Assembly: GCA_015066815.1 (NCBI GenBank)
Contig: SVNR01000006.1
Coordinates: 1 to 64,000, forward strand
DNA from: Ruminococcus sp.
GTDB lineage: Bacteria; Bacillota; Clostridia; Oscillospirales; Ruminococcaceae
Reading direction: 5' to 3'
Length of the DNA stretch: 64,000 bases
Shown piece by piece: positions 63,648 to 64,000 of the stretch. Every line of letters begins with the position of its first letter. The first letter of the stretch is position 1. Below the pieces are notes generated by a model. The model was not told where the DNA came from. It saw only the letters and a program-made list of their open reading frames with translations, and did no database searches. The translations under genes were made by a program, and so were the position numbers.

Positions 63648-64000
63648 ATGGTATCTATGAACAACTTATTAAAACGAACTGTTTCAGTAATAACCTCAGC
63701 AGCGCTTTCGTTTGTATGCACGTACATCCCGTCCGGCAGCAGCAAAACAAGCGCTTTAAAGATCGGTGAAGGCTTCCGGTACGAAATAATAGACGGAGAA
63801 GCCGTTATTACTGCATTTGATAACACAAGAGACCCTGTTACTGTTATCCCCGAAGAAATTGACGGTGTCCCTGTAACTACAATAAGAAGCCTCTTTGGCA
63901 ATATAAAAGAAATCGTCATCCCACCATCAGTTAAAAAGGTAGAATCCAAGGCCTTCAAAGGAAACTTCCTGCTTGAAAAAGTAGTTTTTTCAGAAAACAC
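63648..64000 (+). CDS. BspA-type leucine-rich-repeat exported protein (5' part)
   Basis: Continues beyond the window. 117 residues are visible: signal peptide (about 4-38, VSVITSAALSFVC then PSGSSKTSA), and then the start of LRR_5 (BspA) repeats: GEAVITAFDN, VIPEEIDGVPVTTIRS, IVIPPSVKKVESKAFKGN. Such proteins are surface or secreted, often with a C-terminal dockerin in Ruminococcus, but the C-terminus is not visible. Two ATGs are possible (63648 or 63657); the AAAGGA site lies three or twelve bases away, so neither is ideal. Confidence 0.8.
   Translation, partial: MVSMNNLLKRTVSVITSAALSFVCTYIPSGSSKTSALKIGEGFRYEIIDGEAVITAFDNTRDPVTVIPEEIDGVPVTTIRSLFGNIKEIVIPPSVKKVESKAFKGNFLLEKVVFSEN

Noticed and set aside
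63635-64000. A 121-codon open frame on the minus strand at the right edge
   Set aside because: It is antisense to the leucine-rich-repeat gene, which has a signal peptide, BspA repeats and a promoter on the plus strand.

Overview
The window looks like a chromosomal segment of a low-GC, spore-lineage Clostridia of the Ruminococcus type. The reasons are a Spo0A and a SpoIVB gene, Firmicutes-style gene order (ylxM-ffh-rpsP-khpA-rimM-trmD), canonical TTGACA/TATAAT promoters with 17-bp spacers, and several exported proteins with dockerin-type calcium-binding repeats. No species can be fixed from the sequence alone. No tRNA gene, CRISPR array or prophage was seen.

Layout. 1-250 is the promoter and 5' leader of an rRNA operon that runs leftward out of the window; the 16S gene itself lies outside. 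393-2647 is a small membrane/regulator operon (DUF2975, YozG-type HTH, DUF4153/DUF4173). 2796-11871 is an almost complete arginine biosynthesis locus on the minus strand (argG, pentapeptide protein, argH, small membrane protein, argC, argJ, argB, argD, argF); argG has a clean promoter with an ARG-box-like site beside it. 12008-15497 holds a flavin-binding reductase, spo0A, a membrane protein and, on the other strand, spoIVB. 15505-19934 is housekeeping: HPr and the SRP/ribosome-maturation genes.

The accessory core is 20270-34360. It contains an exported dockerin protein followed by an in-frame, decayed copy of its own repeat domain. Next is a bacteriocin-type secretion locus: a double-glycine precursor peptide, an M56-like membrane metalloprotease, a peptidase-containing ABC transporter and an HlyD-type adaptor, with a GyrI-like protein beside it. 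Then comes a graveyard of the same kind of locus: two truncated transporter 5' ends, two small membrane proteins that may be immunity proteins, a second copy of the precursor's promoter, and an IS630-family insertion with perfect terminal repeats but an in-frame stop. Last is a transglutaminase-dockerin gene broken by a frameshift and preceded by a recognisable cyclic-di-GMP-I riboswitch with a terminator as expression platform.

From 34361 onward are glycogen phosphorylase with a structured leader, a Wzx/MATE-like flippase, branched-chain aminotransferase, an orphan MsmX/UgpC-type sugar ABC ATPase, an RsuA-type pseudouridine synthase, a YfhO-like membrane protein, an operon of NptA-like phosphate transporter, DUF368 polyprenyl-phosphate transporter and AI-2E-family protein, a copper P-type ATPase with HMA domains at both ends, an MBL-fold hydrolase, a protein with a half-dockerin, an SPFH protein with four zinc ribbons, serC-serA, a large lipoprotein joining a long N-terminal region to a sugar-binding-protein domain, and the start of a BspA-type leucine-rich-repeat surface protein. 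Hairpins carrying GTAAACG/CGTTTAC-type arms recur in intergenic positions across the window.
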